This document shows positions 1-9,476 of a DNA stretch of 64,000 nucleotides, piece after piece. Each line of letters opens with the position of its first letter. Position 1 is the first letter of the stretch. Origin of the DNA: Paenibacillus shirakamiensis (lineage in GTDB: Bacteria > Bacillota > Bacilli > Paenibacillales > Paenibacillaceae); contig NZ_JAGGLD010000008.1 in assembly GCF_017874255.1 (NCBI RefSeq), positions 62,001 through 126,000 of the forward strand, written 5' to 3'. The translations under genes were made by a program, and so were the position numbers. The notes beneath the pieces were generated by a model. The model did no database searches. It was not told the DNA's origin and worked only from the letters and a program-made list of their open reading frames with translations.

Positions 1-254
1 CTGCATTATTCATCTCTGCCGGGGGATATCATCATCATATTGGCCTGAACACATGGGCAGGTGTTGGAGCAAGTCCAGTGCCTGAGAATGCTGCCGGGCT
101 AGACTTCTATGAGATTATAGTACCGAGTCGGCAGGAACTTGATGTGGTTGTAGGACGCTTGCGAGCCTCTGGAACTGAGGTGCATGACGGGGATGACGGG
201 GTCTATTATGCCAAAGATCCTTTTAATATCAAGGCGAAACTTAGCGTAGCTTAA
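1..254 (+). CDS. VOC (glyoxalase/dioxygenase) protein, 3' end only
   Basis: The frame is open from the window edge to the TAA at 252-254; the start lies outside. The visible 83 residues begin ALFISAGGYHHHIGLNTWAG, where the GGYHHH-x-G-x-NTW block is typical of the second half of CatE-type catechol-2,3-dioxygenase/glyoxalase proteins, with His as a metal ligand. A C-terminal beta-alpha-beta module follows, as expected for the VOC fold. The substrate cannot be told from this piece. The gene ends just before a hairpin shared with convergent thrS. Family call is firm, exact function is not. Confidence 0.8.
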   Translation, partial: ALFISAGGYHHHIGLNTWAGVGASPVPENAAGLDFYEIIVPSRQELDVVVGRLRASGTEVHDGDDGVYYAKDPFNIKAKLSVA

Positions 255-278
255 ACTTTGAGGGTATTCCTCTATAAC

Positions 279-318
279 AAAACGGTGTTCCTCCTTCAGG
301 AGAGAACACCGTTTTTGT
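279..318 (+). terminator. Intrinsic terminator between the VOC gene and thrS
   Basis: Inverted repeat AAAACGGTGTTC / GAACACCGTTTT with an inner CTCCT/AGGAG stem, followed by TTTTT. The A-run on the other side makes it usable in both directions for the two convergent genes. Confidence 0.85.
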
Positions 319-2232
319 TTATTTCCGAGCTACTATTAAGGCACTTACCTCATCGATGAATGTCTTTACAGGTACAGCACCTAGTTCACAAGCCCCTTTG
401 CGCCGAACAGATACTTCTCCAGCAGTCTGCTCTTTTTCACCTACGACAAGAGTGTAAGGGATTTTCTGCATGTTCGCTTCTCGAATCTTGTACCCGAGCT
501 TCTCACTACGGATATCTACCTCTACCCGTAAATTCACAGCAGCCAGTTGAGCTTTAACCGATAGAGCATAGTCTAGAAAATGCTCGGACACCGGAACAAT
601 CATCGCCTGCACAGGGGCTAGCCAAAGCGGGAAATCGCCCCCGTAATGTTCGGTAAGGATACCTACGAATCGATCGAGAGAACCATAGATAGCGCGGTGT
701 ATCACAACAGGACGATATTTCTGATTATCTTGGCCAATGTAGGACAATTCAAAATTCTCTGGCATCTGGAAATCAAGTTGAATGGTTCCACACTGCCAAC
801 TGCGTCCGATGGCATCGAGAATATGAAAGTCTATCTTAGGACCATAGAAGGCACCGTCACCTTCATTTAACTGATACGCTACTCCACGCTTATCTAGCAC
901 ATGCCTTAGAGCATTCTCTGCTTGATCCCAAAGTTCTGGAGCGCCCATGCAATCTTCAGGACGAGTGGATAACTCTATATGGTAAGTGAAGCCGAACACG
1001 GCATAGATGCGGTCAATCAGTTCCATAATCTGCTGGATTTCTTCCTCGATCTGATCGGGCCGGACGAAGATATGCGCATCATCTTGGCAGAACGTCCGAA
1101 CACGCATCATCCCATTCAGTGCTCCAGAGAATTCATGCCGATGCACTTGGCCGAACTCTGAAAGGCGTATGGGCAGTTCTCGGTAAGAGTGCAGACTATT
1201 TTTGTAGATAATCATGTGTCCGGGGCAATTCATTGGTTTGAGTGCAAATTCTTGTTCGTCTACCTGTGTGAAATACATATTGTCCTTATAATGATCCCAA
1301 TGGCCCGATTGTTCCCATAGCTTCTTATTCATCATGAAAGGTGTTCGTACTTCCTCGCATCCCCATTGCCGCTGCATGTCGCGTGAGAACTCCTCCAGTT
1401 CTGTGCAAAGCGTCATTCCCTTAGGCAAGTAGAAGGGCATGCCCGGGGCTTCTGCGGAGAACATGAATAATCCGAGTTCCTTGCCAAGTTTGCGATGATC
1501 CCGAGCGCGTGCTTGTTCTAGACGCTGCAAATGATCTTGAAGTTGGCTCATTTTGGGAAAAGCTGTACCATACACCCGCTGTAACATCTTTTGCTTCGCA
1601 TCTCCGCACCAGTAAGCCCCAGCTGTGCTTAATAATTTGAAAGCCTTGATCTTTCCTGTGGAGGGAAGATGAGGTCCGCGGCAAAGATCTACGAATTCAC
1701 CTTGCTGGTAGAGACTAATCTCTGCATCCAAGGGAAGATCCTGAATAATCTCTATTTTTAAAGGCTGATTCATTTCTTGAAAGAGAGCTAAAGCTTGTTC
1801 ACGACTAACGACTGTACGAACAATAGGCAGGTTCTCGCTTACTATCAGAGCCATTTCCTGTTCAATGCGCCCGAGGTCTTCAGGAGAGAGGGTCTGGTCC
1901 AGATCCATATCATAATAAAATCCATCTTGAATAACAGGTCCTATTCCGAACTTCACTTGACTAGCTCCATAGATTCGCTGTATGGCTTGAGCGAGCAGAT
2001 GGGCGGTGCTGTGACGATGGATTTCCCGTCCTTCGGGACTATCTAAGAGTAGAACTTCAAGCTGACTATCTTCATGGATGGAATAGCTTAGATCAACCAA
2101 CACGCCATTTACTTTTGCGGCAGATGCCGATTTACGGAGTTTGGAACTGAGCGAACCGGCGATCTCATCCACCGTTGTTCCAGCGGGGAACCTTCTAACA
2201 GCACCATCGGATAAAAAAATTTGAACATTCAT
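319..2232 (-). CDS. thrS: Threonyl-tRNA synthetase
   Basis: Charges tRNA-Thr with threonine in the cytoplasm. The 637-residue product has an N-terminal TGS domain (about 1-60), an editing domain with HSTAH and CRGPH zinc/editing motifs, a class II catalytic core (MNCPGH, the RTFCQDDAHIF block, HRAIYGSLDRF) and a C-terminal anticodon-binding domain. I choose the ATG at 2230-2232 because GGAGG lies 8 nt upstream and MNVQIFLSDG is the normal start of the TGS domain. The frame stays open to 2352, but that extra 40-residue N-terminus lies inside the T-box leader. Expression is set by the T-box upstream. A ThrS/ThrZ paralogue distinction is not possible from one copy. Confidence 0.96.
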   Translation of the reverse strand: MNVQIFLSDGAVRRFPAGTTVDEIAGSLSSKLRKSASAAKVNGVLVDLSYSIHEDSQLEVLLLDSPEGREIHRHSTAHLLAQAIQRIYGASQVKFGIGPVIQDGFYYDMDLDQTLSPEDLGRIEQEMALIVSENLPIVRTVVSREQALALFQEMNQPLKIEIIQDLPLDAEISLYQQGEFVDLCRGPHLPSTGKIKAFKLLSTAGAYWCGDAKQKMLQRVYGTAFPKMSQLQDHLQRLEQARARDHRKLGKELGLFMFSAEAPGMPFYLPKGMTLCTELEEFSRDMQRQWGCEEVRTPFMMNKKLWEQSGHWDHYKDNMYFTQVDEQEFALKPMNCPGHMIIYKNSLHSYRELPIRLSEFGQVHRHEFSGALNGMMRVRTFCQDDAHIFVRPDQIEEEIQQIMELIDRIYAVFGFTYHIELSTRPEDCMGAPELWDQAENALRHVLDKRGVAYQLNEGDGAFYGPKIDFHILDAIGRSWQCGTIQLDFQMPENFELSYIGQDNQKYRPVVIHRAIYGSLDRFVGILTEHYGGDFPLWLAPVQAMIVPVSEHFLDYALSVKAQLAAVNLRVEVDIRSEKLGYKIREANMQKIPYTLVVGEKEQTAGEVSVRRKGACELGAVPVKTFIDEVSALIVARK

Positions 2233-2594
2233 GGGTAGAACCTCCACTTCAAAATGTACGCATGACCGCGCCGAGCTGTGAACGCAAAAAAACACTTCAT
2301 CCCAAGGGACGAGTGCGTTCAGCTCGTGGTTCCACCCTAATTCGATCTGCATAGCCCATTCCTCGCAAAAAAACTGCGGAGAACAGACAAGTACAGCATC
2401 CTTATTAGTATCCGTTAACGCCGGAAAGATCGGTGATGTCTAATGTCGCCTCATACGAATAGGCAGGTTCAGCATCACAGCTACAAAGGGGTAATTCACT
2501 TCTGGTCATCTGAAGAGGCTCTCACCACACACCTCTATCTCTGGCAGGCCATGAAGGGAATCATGTCTTTGATACTCGCTTCTGTTCTATATGT
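2233..2594 (-). promoter_or_regulatory. T-box riboswitch leader of thrS
   Basis: On the minus strand the conserved T-box AGGGTGGAACCACG lies at 2338-2325, followed at once by a terminator hairpin, with a long structured region upstream to the promoter. This is the standard tRNA-sensing leader of Firmicute aminoacyl-tRNA synthetases: uncharged tRNA-Thr would stabilise the antiterminator. ACC (Thr) triplets occur in the stem I region, but I could not fix the specifier loop by eye. Confidence 0.93.
2285..2315 (-). terminator. Regulated terminator of the thrS T-box
   Basis: Minus-strand hairpin CACTCGTCCC / GGGATGAAGTG followed by a run of T residues (A-run at 2285-2292 on the plus strand), directly after the T-box sequence. 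Confidence 0.88.
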
Positions 2595-2600
2595 TTTCCA

Positions 2601-2629
2601 ATTATAGGGGCAAGGATTCACCCCGTCAA
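2601..2629 (-). promoter_or_regulatory. SigA-type promoter of thrS
   Basis: Minus strand TTGACG (2629-2624), 17 nt spacer, TATAAT (2606-2601). Transcription would start near 2594, at the head of the T-box leader. Confidence 0.9.
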
Positions 2630-2779
2630 GCCCGAATGATGATGCACTCTCTCAAGCTTACCGACATATGAAATTTGAATATAGGACTGTTATAATGAAC
2701 TCTAACACTAGTAACTTTGAAAGTGAGATGGAAGAATAGATAGCTATTTTCGTAGGTTGTACAAGAAGGGGGGAGCCGT

Positions 2780-3223
2780 ATGGAGATTGTGATCAGAACA
2801 GTTGATGCAGATCATGAAGACTTGAAAAGATTAATTGAGCAGTTAGATTCTTACTTGCTGACCTTATATCCCCAAGAGGAAATCTTCACCGTTCAATTGA
2901 ATAAAGGGCATTTTATCGTAGCTTATGATGGTGAACAAGCCGTAGGTTGTGGCGGTATCGTACCGTACACTGAACAGATTGCAGAGTTGAAGCGATTTTA
3001 CGTCGATCCATCGATTCGTAATCGCGGTGTAGCGAATCATATGCTTGTCCATTTAGAGCATCTAGCTAGGGCTCAAGGCGTGCAGGAGCTGCGATTAGAG
3101 ACTGGAGAGCCTCAATATGAAGCCGTTCAATTTTACATAAAGCATGGATTTGAAGAAATGGAGCGTTTCGGTGAATACACGCAGTGTGAGAGTAGCCGCT
3201 GTTATGTGAAGAAATTTACGTAA
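2780..3223 (+). CDS. GNAT family N-acetyltransferase
   Basis: Predicted acetyl-CoA-dependent N-acetyltransferase of 147 residues, substrate unknown. Motif A is clear: beta strand ELKRFYVDP, then RNRGVA at 80-85 (the R/Q-x-x-G-x-G/A pyrophosphate loop) and helix ANHMLVHLEHLA. The C-terminal block YEAVQFYIKHGFEEMERFGEY is the usual GNAT end. A strong GGGGGG ribosome site lies 6 nt before the ATG. It is monocistronic between thrS (divergent) and ppaC (own promoter). Family certain, substrate not. Confidence 0.88.
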   Translation: MEIVIRTVDADHEDLKRLIEQLDSYLLTLYPQEEIFTVQLNKGHFIVAYDGEQAVGCGGIVPYTEQIAELKRFYVDPSIRNRGVANHMLVHLEHLARAQGVQELRLETGEPQYEAVQFYIKHGFEEMERFGEYTQCESSRCYVKKFT

Positions 3224-3241
3224 TAATTAGGATTAAAGGCA

Positions 3242-3270
3242 TTGGAATAAGGCGAATTAACCGCTATAAT
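3242..3270 (+). promoter_or_regulatory. SigA-type promoter of ppaC
   Basis: TTGGAA (3242-3247), 17 nt spacer, TATAAT (3265-3270), 64 nt before the ppaC start. Confidence 0.75.
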
Positions 3271-3334
3271 CAGAAATAGGGCTTAATTCCGGCGGCATAT
3301 GTCGTCAAATAACGAATAAAGGGGAATTTCCGAA

Positions 3335-4267
3335 ATGGCAAACACTTTAATTTTTGGACATAAAAACCCAGACACAGATACGATTTGTTCGGCAATCGCT
3401 TATGCAGATCTGAAACATCAATTAGGCTTGGAAGCGGAAGCTGTACGTCTTGGGGAAGTTAGCTCCGAGACGCAATATGCATTGGATTATTTCAAAATTG
3501 CAGCGCCTCGATTGGTGGAGACGGTTGCGAACGAAGTGCAAGATGTCATTTTGGTAGACCACAATGAATTTCAACAAAGCGTGAGTGACATTGCAGAGGT
3601 TCGTGTCGTTGAAGTTATCGACCATCACCGTATCGCTAACTTTGAGACAAGCGGTCCGCTCTACTACCGTGCGGAACCAGTAGGATGTACCGCTACAATT
3701 CTGAACAAAATATATAAAGAGAATGGTGTTTCTATTAAAAAAGAGATTGCCGGACTCATGTTGTCTGCTATCATTTCCGATTCCCTGCTATTCAAATCTC
3801 CTACATGCACAGAGCAAGATATCGCCGCTGCTCGTGAACTCGCAGAAATTGCTGGTGTAGATGCAGATGTATACGGCCTAGATCTACTCAAAGCTGGAGC
3901 GGATCTTAGTGATAAGACCATTGCTCAGCTCATTACAATTGATTCCAAAGAGTTCCAAATGGGAACTTTCAAAGTGGAAATTGCCCAAGTGAATGCCGTC
4001 GATACAAATGATGTGTTGTCACGTCAAACCGAAGTAGAAACTGCGTTACAGGCTGTTATTGAACAGAAGGGCCTAGATTTGTTCCTTTTCGTAGTTACAG
4101 ATATCTTGAACAATGATTCTGTAGGTCTAGCTCTCGGTGCTCAAGCCGCAGCGGTTGAAGAAGCATATAACATTAAGCTAGATAGCAACAAAGCAGTGCT
4201 TAAAGGTGTAGTTTCCCGTAAATCACAGATTGTTCCTGTACTTACTGAAGTATTGAACAAGAAATAA
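3335..4267 (+). CDS. ppaC: Manganese-dependent inorganic pyrophosphatase
   Basis: Family II (DHH) soluble pyrophosphatase that hydrolyses PPi to phosphate and drives biosynthetic reactions. The 310-residue length is standard. All metal ligands of the family are in place: H9, D13 and D15 in HKNPDTD, D75 in VDHNE, H97 in DHH (96-98), D149 in ISDS. The C-terminal DHHA2 domain carries the SRKSQIVP substrate loop. There is no CBS insertion, so this is the unregulated form. A promoter sits upstream and a hairpin terminator downstream, so it is a single-gene unit. Confidence 0.96.
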   Translation: MANTLIFGHKNPDTDTICSAIAYADLKHQLGLEAEAVRLGEVSSETQYALDYFKIAAPRLVETVANEVQDVILVDHNEFQQSVSDIAEVRVVEVIDHHRIANFETSGPLYYRAEPVGCTATILNKIYKENGVSIKKEIAGLMLSAIISDSLLFKSPTCTEQDIAAARELAEIAGVDADVYGLDLLKAGADLSDKTIAQLITIDSKEFQMGTFKVEIAQVNAVDTNDVLSRQTEVETALQAVIEQKGLDLFLFVVTDILNNDSVGLALGAQAAAVEEAYNIKLDSNKAVLKGVVSRKSQIVPVLTEVLNKK

Positions 4268-4290
4268 GATAGGTTACAAAATAAAGGATC

Positions 4291-4318
4291 AGGTTCCTGT
4301 AATATGGGGAACCTTTTT
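4291..4318 (+). terminator. Terminator of ppaC
   Basis: AGGTTCC, 8 nt loop, GGGGAACCT followed by TTTTT. Confidence 0.88.
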
Positions 4319-4451
4319 CTGTCTTTAAAAATAGATGAATACAGAATGATATATGGAGAAAATGATACTTAATCATGGAAAATAGCCACAGGATGTGGAT
4401 GGTGTTATACTATTTTTATTAACTTTTTTGGGAGAGGATAGGGCATCTGCG

Positions 4452-6335
4452 ATGAACAATCGAACAAGGGGCGACTATCTTGTGACGCCTTTTTTTGCTG
4501 TTTTTATTTTGCTTTTTCTGAAGCTAATTCTGCTTAGATATTTTTTCTTTGATGGGATTGAGTGGCTGCGGCTTGCGACAGATGCACTTGCTGTATTGTC
4601 ATTGTTAAGTATATTAGAACTTCTTCTGCCTTCGAGAGCGAAGGGAGTTGGCTATTGGATGTTCAATCTAATCTTCTCCTTGCTGCTGTTTTCATCGACC
4701 GTATATTTTAACCACTTTAACTCAATTCCTACGTACACCGCACTGAATGAACTGCATCAAGTCACCAAGATTAAGTCCAGCATTCAATCGACACTAAAAT
4801 GGTCGGATTTTATATATTTTGTAGATGTATTTGTATTTGCATTCGTTTGGATTATCTATCGAATTCGAGGAGTGCGAATACCTAGAAGAACATCGATAAG
4901 AAAGACAGGTATGATTCTTACTGCAATCATCAGCCTTGCTCTGTCAGCAATCTATATTAACAACGGTAAGAGCATTGCCAACGAGCTTGCCCAAGCGGAA
5001 AATTTGGGTTTTTTCGATTACCAAGTGGCGGCAGCGCTCAAGGCAAAAGAAGAAAATATTGCCGTGCTTAGCGGTAATATTCAAGATACGATTGCCCAAG
5101 TGGATGCGCTTCAGGCATCATACCCCTATCAATCAGACAAATTAAAGACGGCGGTAACACCTGCATATTTCGGTAAAGCTAAAGGGAAAAATCTAATTAT
5201 GGTTCAAATGGAAGCTTTTCAAAATTTCCCGATTCATTTAACGTTGGATGGACAACCTGTGACACCGGTCTTGAACCAATTGGCCTCGGAGGGGTTGTAT
5301 TTCCCGAATGTATTTCAAGAGATTGGGCAGGGGAATACTTCGGATGCGGAATTCATGTCCAATACCTCCATTTATCCAACAGGAACGGTAGCGATGTCTT
5401 CAGGTTTTGGGGATCGCGAACTCCCGAGTCTGCCTCGACTGCTTCAGAAGTACAATTATGAAGCCAGTACGTTCCATGTGAATGACGTGGGATTCTGGGA
5501 TCGAAGCAAACTGTACCCTGCGCTTCATTTCAATCAGTACTATGACAAGCCATTTTATAATAATGATCACTTTAATGATTTTGGAGCTTCGGACGAAGAA
5601 CTTTACCGCGTGGGGGTAGACAAGCTGTCAGCGTCACAGTCGGAAGATAAACCGTTTTATGGTCAGTTTGTGACGGTATCGAGTCATTTTCCTTTTAAAA
5701 TTCCGGATGATCAAGTTCGAATTAACATTCCTGCGAACATGCAGGGTACGGAGATTGGCGAATATATCAAAGCGGTGAATTACACCGATTATGCCATTGG
5801 GACTTTAGTTGAAAAGCTGAAAGCGAACGGAATGTGGGATGATACGGTACTCGTGTTTTATGGGGATCACTTTGGTCTGCAGCCCCAGGATATTGATCCA
5901 TCGACGCTCAGTACGCAGCTAGGGATTCATTATGATGAGCGTATTACAAGATTCAATATACCATTAATCATCCATATTCCAGGACAGACAGAGGGCAAAG
6001 TGATTACGCAAGTGGGGGGTCAACTCGATATTATGCCAACGGTGGCAAATCTATTGGGGATATCCCTAAGTAAGGAAAAATTCACGGCGTTTGGACATGA
6101 CCTCATGAATACCGATAAGAATATCATTGGTTCACGTTATTATCTTCCTACAGGTTCCTTTTTTAATAACGACATTCTTTTTGTGCCTGGAAAAGGTTTT
6201 GAAGATGGAAAGGCAGTTTCCCTCAAAACTATGGAGCCTCTCGCAGACTTTACCAAATATAAAACAGATTATGACTATATTCTCAAATTAATGAATTTGT
6301 CGGATACCTATGTGAAAATGTTGCCGAAGCGTTAA
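4452..6335 (+). CDS. LtaS-type lipoteichoic acid synthase / phosphoglycerol transferase
   Basis: Membrane enzyme expected to transfer glycerol-phosphate from phosphatidylglycerol in polyglycerol-phosphate synthesis. Residues 1 to about 190 hold five hydrophobic segments; the rest is an extracellular sulfatase-fold domain. The three LtaS metal/catalytic elements are visible: E254 (QMEAFQ), nucleophile T296 (GQGNTSDAEF) and D472-H473 (FYGDHFG). The ATG at 4452 is preferred over an in-frame upstream start at 4395 because AGGG sits 8 nt away and the polar N-terminus then runs into the first membrane helix. Whether it is the primary synthase or a YfnI/YqgS/YvgJ-like paralogue cannot be told. Single gene ended by a strong terminator. 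Confidence 0.9.
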   Translation: MNNRTRGDYLVTPFFAVFILLFLKLILLRYFFFDGIEWLRLATDALAVLSLLSILELLLPSRAKGVGYWMFNLIFSLLLFSSTVYFNHFNSIPTYTALNELHQVTKIKSSIQSTLKWSDFIYFVDVFVFAFVWIIYRIRGVRIPRRTSIRKTGMILTAIISLALSAIYINNGKSIANELAQAENLGFFDYQVAAALKAKEENIAVLSGNIQDTIAQVDALQASYPYQSDKLKTAVTPAYFGKAKGKNLIMVQMEAFQNFPIHLTLDGQPVTPVLNQLASEGLYFPNVFQEIGQGNTSDAEFMSNTSIYPTGTVAMSSGFGDRELPSLPRLLQKYNYEASTFHVNDVGFWDRSKLYPALHFNQYYDKPFYNNDHFNDFGASDEELYRVGVDKLSASQSEDKPFYGQFVTVSSHFPFKIPDDQVRINIPANMQGTEIGEYIKAVNYTDYAIGTLVEKLKANGMWDDTVLVFYGDHFGLQPQDIDPSTLSTQLGIHYDERITRFNIPLIIHIPGQTEGKVITQVGGQLDIMPTVANLLGISLSKEKFTAFGHDLMNTDKNIIGSRYYLPTGSFFNNDILFVPGKGFEDGKAVSLKTMEPLADFTKYKTDYDYILKLMNLSDTYVKMLPKR

Positions 6336-6369
6336 GATCTATGTAACTTTAGGGAATGTAGATAAGTAA

Positions 6370-6399
6370 AGAGGGTTCTCCAAGGAGAACTCTCTTTTT
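6370..6399 (+). terminator. Terminator of the LtaS-like gene
   Basis: AGAGGGTTCTCC-AA-GGAGAACTCTCT stem with a T6 run. Confidence 0.9.
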
Positions 6400-6460
6400 T
6401 ATGGGAGAACGGAAATGTGGCGGTTAGAGGGCACTCTGCATTTCTCTACAGAATAAACGG

Positions 6461-6506
6461 GCATAAAATAAGCCATAGAGAGGGAGAAACTTTCCCTTCT
6501 ATGGCT
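6461..6506 (-). terminator. Terminator of ytxJ
   Basis: Minus-strand hairpin AGCCATAGA...TCTATGGCT (6506-6471) with inner AGGGA/TCCCT, followed on that strand by CTTATTTTATG. Confidence 0.7.
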
Positions 6507-6543
6507 CTGAAGTGAATCGTATCCATGTGATCCTTATAATTAA

Positions 6544-6882
6544 TTAATCTAATACGGCCTTGATGTGCTCTTCTGTGATGGCCCAGTGTGTAGCGCTCCA
6601 GTATTTAGCCTTATCTTTGATGTAGATAACCTGTGGTGATTCATGTTTTACACCGAGGTCTTCAGCAATTTGATTGGAGATGGGACGGGACTCAATTACT
6701 TTCACTAAGCGATAATCCACATTGGAATTCGGGTTAGCTTCAATGTAATCATTAAACTCTTTTAAAGCGTTGGAACTTACAGGGCATGTCGTGCTATGTT
6801 TAAGCACCAATTGACCGCGCTCAGCGGATTGTTCCAAGATTTGATTCCATTCTTCAGCCGTTGTGAATTCTGTCCAGTTCAT
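6544..6882 (-). CDS. ytxJ: Bacillithiol-system redox protein YtxJ
   Basis: Small thioredoxin-fold protein (112 residues) of the YtxJ/DUF2847 family, thought to act as a monothiol bacilliredoxin-like protein in bacillithiol-containing Firmicutes. The active-site segment is HSTTCPVSSNAL with a single Cys (C33), and the cis-Pro region ESPQVIYIK is present. In Bacillus subtilis ytxJ lies in the stress-induced ytxGHJ operon; here ytxG and ytxH homologues are also in the window but far away. AAAGGAG lies upstream of the ATG. Convergent with the LtaS-like gene. Confidence 0.92.
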   Translation of the reverse strand: MNWTEFTTAEEWNQILEQSAERGQLVLKHSTTCPVSSNALKEFNDYIEANPNSNVDYRLVKVIESRPISNQIAEDLGVKHESPQVIYIKDKAKYWSATHWAITEEHIKAVLD

Positions 6883-6975
6883 TGTCTTACAGCTCCTTTT
6901 ATATAGATCTTTCGAGATTTCTAATCATTTGTTCTTCTATAGAATAGTAGCACTTTAAGAAGAGAAGATTCAAGT

Positions 6976-7003
6976 TTGACACATAGCAAGAGTTACATAT
7001 AAC
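6976..7003 (+). promoter_or_regulatory. SigA-type promoter of the PAS hybrid kinase
   Basis: TTGACA (6976-6981), 16 nt spacer, TATAAC (6998-7003). A start near 7010 gives a leader of about 65 nt and supports translation from 7075. Confidence 0.75.
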
Positions 7004-7074
7004 ATTAGGTGCAGTTACTAATTCATTACCAAAATATTTCATGTTATGTACTATATAATGACGGAGGCGTATGC

Positions 7075-9339
7075 ATGCTGAACGGACCGTTTAACCCACT
7101 ACCTTCGCCATATGATCAAGTGTTTGATACAGCTCCTATAGCGATGGCTGTGCTATCCCTTGAAGGCGGAATACTTCGGGCCAATCAGAACTTCGCAACG
7201 TTGATCGGTGGACTCGAAGAAACGCTTACGGGGACATCTATTGAAAGTATCATTCAAGCAGAGAGTCTCAGCGCATTCTATCAATATAGAGATGCCATAT
7301 TAGAGGGAGAGCAGGAATGTAAAGGGATTACAATTGAGCTGATGCATGCGAATCAAAGTGTATCTCAGGTGACTATGAGCCTCACGCTCGTAAAAGATAA
7401 TTCCTCCCTGCCTGTCTACTTAATCGTATATGCGGACGCTATTAAGACATTGCCAAGTAAAGGCGAACTTCAGCTTAAAGAGGCTATGAGTCTTGCTGCT
7501 ATTGGAAGTTGGGAATGGATTGCGGCTACGAACCAAGTGACTTGTTCTGAGCAAGTCTATAAGCTGTGTCGGTTACCCCTGGAGGTAAAGGAGAGAACAC
7601 CGGCTCAAATTCTGGAATTAATTCCTGAGCCCGAGCGGGAACGGTTTGCTATGCTAATTAGGGAAGCGATATATGAGCCGCAATTTAATCTAGAATTCAC
7701 TTTGGAACAAACGGATCAGCGGTTACAATATTTAGATCTAAGAGGCAAGGTTGTTCTGGACCAACAGGGGCAGATCGTTAGAGTCTATGGAACAATTCAA
7801 GATCAGACGGTACGAAAAAAAATGGAGTTACAGTTACAGGAGAGTGTGGAGCGTTATAATTCTCTGAAGAAATACAATCATGATGCTGTATTTTCACTGG
7901 ATCTACAAGGTTATATTATAAATTGTAATCAAGTAGCCGAACGACTGACAGGATTTAAGATTAGCGAGATGGCAGGGAACAGCTTCACGACCTTCATCCA
8001 AATGCCGCATCTCGATGCCATACTGCTTCAAAGTCCTGATGAATCGACAGAAGCTAATATTATACAAGTGACGCATAGAGATGGACACATCTCCGAAGTC
8101 ATTCTGACCATTGCTCCCATAATTATTAATGGATTAAATGCCGGATGTTACGTTATGGCGAAGGATGTTACGGAGCAGCGTAATTTATTAATGGCGAAGG
8201 AAGCGGCTGAGACGACCAACAAGGCCAAAAGTGAATTCCTTGCTGTTATGAGTCATGAAATTCGTACGCCTATGAATGGGGTCATAGGTATGACAGATCT
8301 ACTTCTAGAGACGACAGAGCTAGATGAGACGCAGCAAGAGTATGTAGAAATTATTCGTAAAAGTGGAGATTCCCTGCTGAATATTATTAATGACATTCTT
8401 GATTTTGCAAAAGTCGAATCGGGCAAAACGGAACTCACGGAAGAACCTTTCGACTTAAGAACGATAGTTGGAGAGACGTTGGATATTCTTCGTCCTAGAG
8501 TGATGAAAAAAGGTTTGGAGCTGCATTCTAGAATCGATGATAATGTTCCTGATCGGATTGTGGGAGATGCTGAGCGCTTGAAGCAAATTTTTATTAATCT
8601 GCTAGGAAATGCGATCAAATTTACCGATCAAGGTGAAGCGTCCATCCATGTCTCAGTACTTAGGAATAACCATGAAGGAATCAAACTTAAGTTCGCTATT
8701 GAAGATACAGGAATTGGAATTCCCGAACATCAACGAGATCTATTATTTGAACCGTTTCAACAATTAGATCATTTTATGAGCCGCAATTATGAAGGAACAG
8801 GTCTTGGTCTAGCCATCTCAAGAAAATTGGTTGAACTGATGGGTGGGCAGATAGAACTGATGGTCAAGGAAACAGCAGGCGCTTTATTTGAGTTTACGGC
8901 CTGTTTCCATAGTCCTAAGCTGCATTTAATGGAAGAAGCCATCGATGTAATTAGCGCAGAAGAAGATGCTCGGAGTAAACTGAATATTTTGATAGCTGAA
9001 GATAACGAGACCAATCAGTTGGTGCTTCAGCGGATTTTGCAAAAAGAAGGATTATCGGCGGATGTAGTTAGTGATGGTTGGAAAGTGCTTGAGGCACTCA
9101 ATCAGCAGGAATACGATATGATTTTTATGGACGTGCATATGCCGGGATTAAGTGGACTTGAGGCAGCCAAGATGATTCGAAGCGATATTGCCAAGGACCG
9201 ACAACCTATTGTTGTTGCAGTTACAGCGAATGTACTTAAGGGTGATCGAGAAGTTTGCTTGGAAGCGGGCATGGATGATTACATTAGCAAGCCCATCAAA
9301 TCGCAAATGATCAAGGATATGATCGCTAAATATTTCTAG
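7075..9339 (+). CDS. Multi-PAS hybrid sensor histidine kinase
   Basis: Cytoplasmic sensor kinase of 754 residues with no membrane helix. Order: two to three PAS domains (about 10-120, 135-250, 260-375), HisKA with H394 in [11 protein letters not shown], HATPase_c (about 490-620, with NLLGNAIKF and [18 protein letters not shown]), and a C-terminal receiver with D686 (MIFMDVHMPG), acid pair EDN and K in YISKPIK. The intramolecular phosphorelay suggests an output through another protein, but no HPt or regulator is adjacent. The ATG at 7075 has GGAGG 7 nt upstream; an in-frame GTG at 7009 overlaps the predicted transcription start. The ligand is unknown. Single-gene unit with its own promoter and terminator. 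Confidence 0.9.
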   Translation: MLNGPFNPLPSPYDQVFDTAPIAMAVLSLEGGILRANQNFATLIGGLEETLTGTSIESIIQAESLSAFYQYRDAILEGEQECKGITIELMHANQSVSQVTMSLTLVKDNSSLPVYLIVYADAIKTLPSKGELQLKEAMSLAAIGSWEWIAATNQVTCSEQVYKLCRLPLEVKERTPAQILELIPEPERERFAMLIREAIYEPQFNLEFTLEQTDQRLQYLDLRGKVVLDQQGQIVRVYGTIQDQTVRKKMELQLQESVERYNSLKKYNHDAVFSLDLQGYIINCNQVAERLTGFKISEMAGNSFTTFIQMPHLDAILLQSPDESTEANIIQVTHRDGHISEVILTIAPIIINGLNAGCYVMAKDVTEQRNLLMAKEAAETTNKAKSEFLAVMSHEIRTPMNGVIGMTDLLLETTELDETQQEYVEIIRKSGDSLLNIINDILDFAKVESGKTELTEEPFDLRTIVGETLDILRPRVMKKGLELHSRIDDNVPDRIVGDAERLKQIFINLLGNAIKFTDQGEASIHVSVLRNNHEGIKLKFAIEDTGIGIPEHQRDLLFEPFQQLDHFMSRNYEGTGLGLAISRKLVELMGGQIELMVKETAGALFEFTACFHSPKLHLMEEAIDVISAEEDARSKLNILIAEDNETNQLVLQRILQKEGLSADVVSDGWKVLEALNQQEYDMIFMDVHMPGLSGLEAAKMIRSDIAKDRQPIVVAVTANVLKGDREVCLEAGMDDYISKPIKSQMIKDMIAKYF

Positions 9340-9341
9340 CA

Positions 9342-9373
9342 GAAAGAACCGTGCCGTGGCACGGTTCTTTTGT
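9342..9373 (+). terminator. Terminator of the PAS hybrid kinase
   Basis: AAAGAACCGTGCC-GT-GGCACGGTTCTTTT perfect stem ending in a T-run. Confidence 0.92.
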
Positions 9374-9403
9374 TGTTTTAAGAGGAGGGTACATTAGAGT
9401 ACA

Positions 9404-9447
9404 TTGACATCCATCCATCATTCAGAATATAGTTGTCTTAACAACTA
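9404..9447 (+). promoter_or_regulatory. Promoter and palindromic operator of the marR-MFS operon
   Basis: TTGACA (9404-9409), 18 nt spacer, TATAGT (9428-9433). A perfect palindrome TAGTTGT-CTTA-ACAACTA (9430-9447) overlaps the -10 and start site, the position expected for MarR autorepression. TTGT...ACAA half-sites are common in MarR-family operators. Confidence 0.8.
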
Positions 9448-9476
9448 AGTGTTATATCCGATAAGTAAGGAGTGAA

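Noticed and set aside
2233-2352. N-terminal extension of thrS by 40 residues
   Set aside because: It is translated from the T-box and terminator; the ribosome site and TGS-domain start support 2232.
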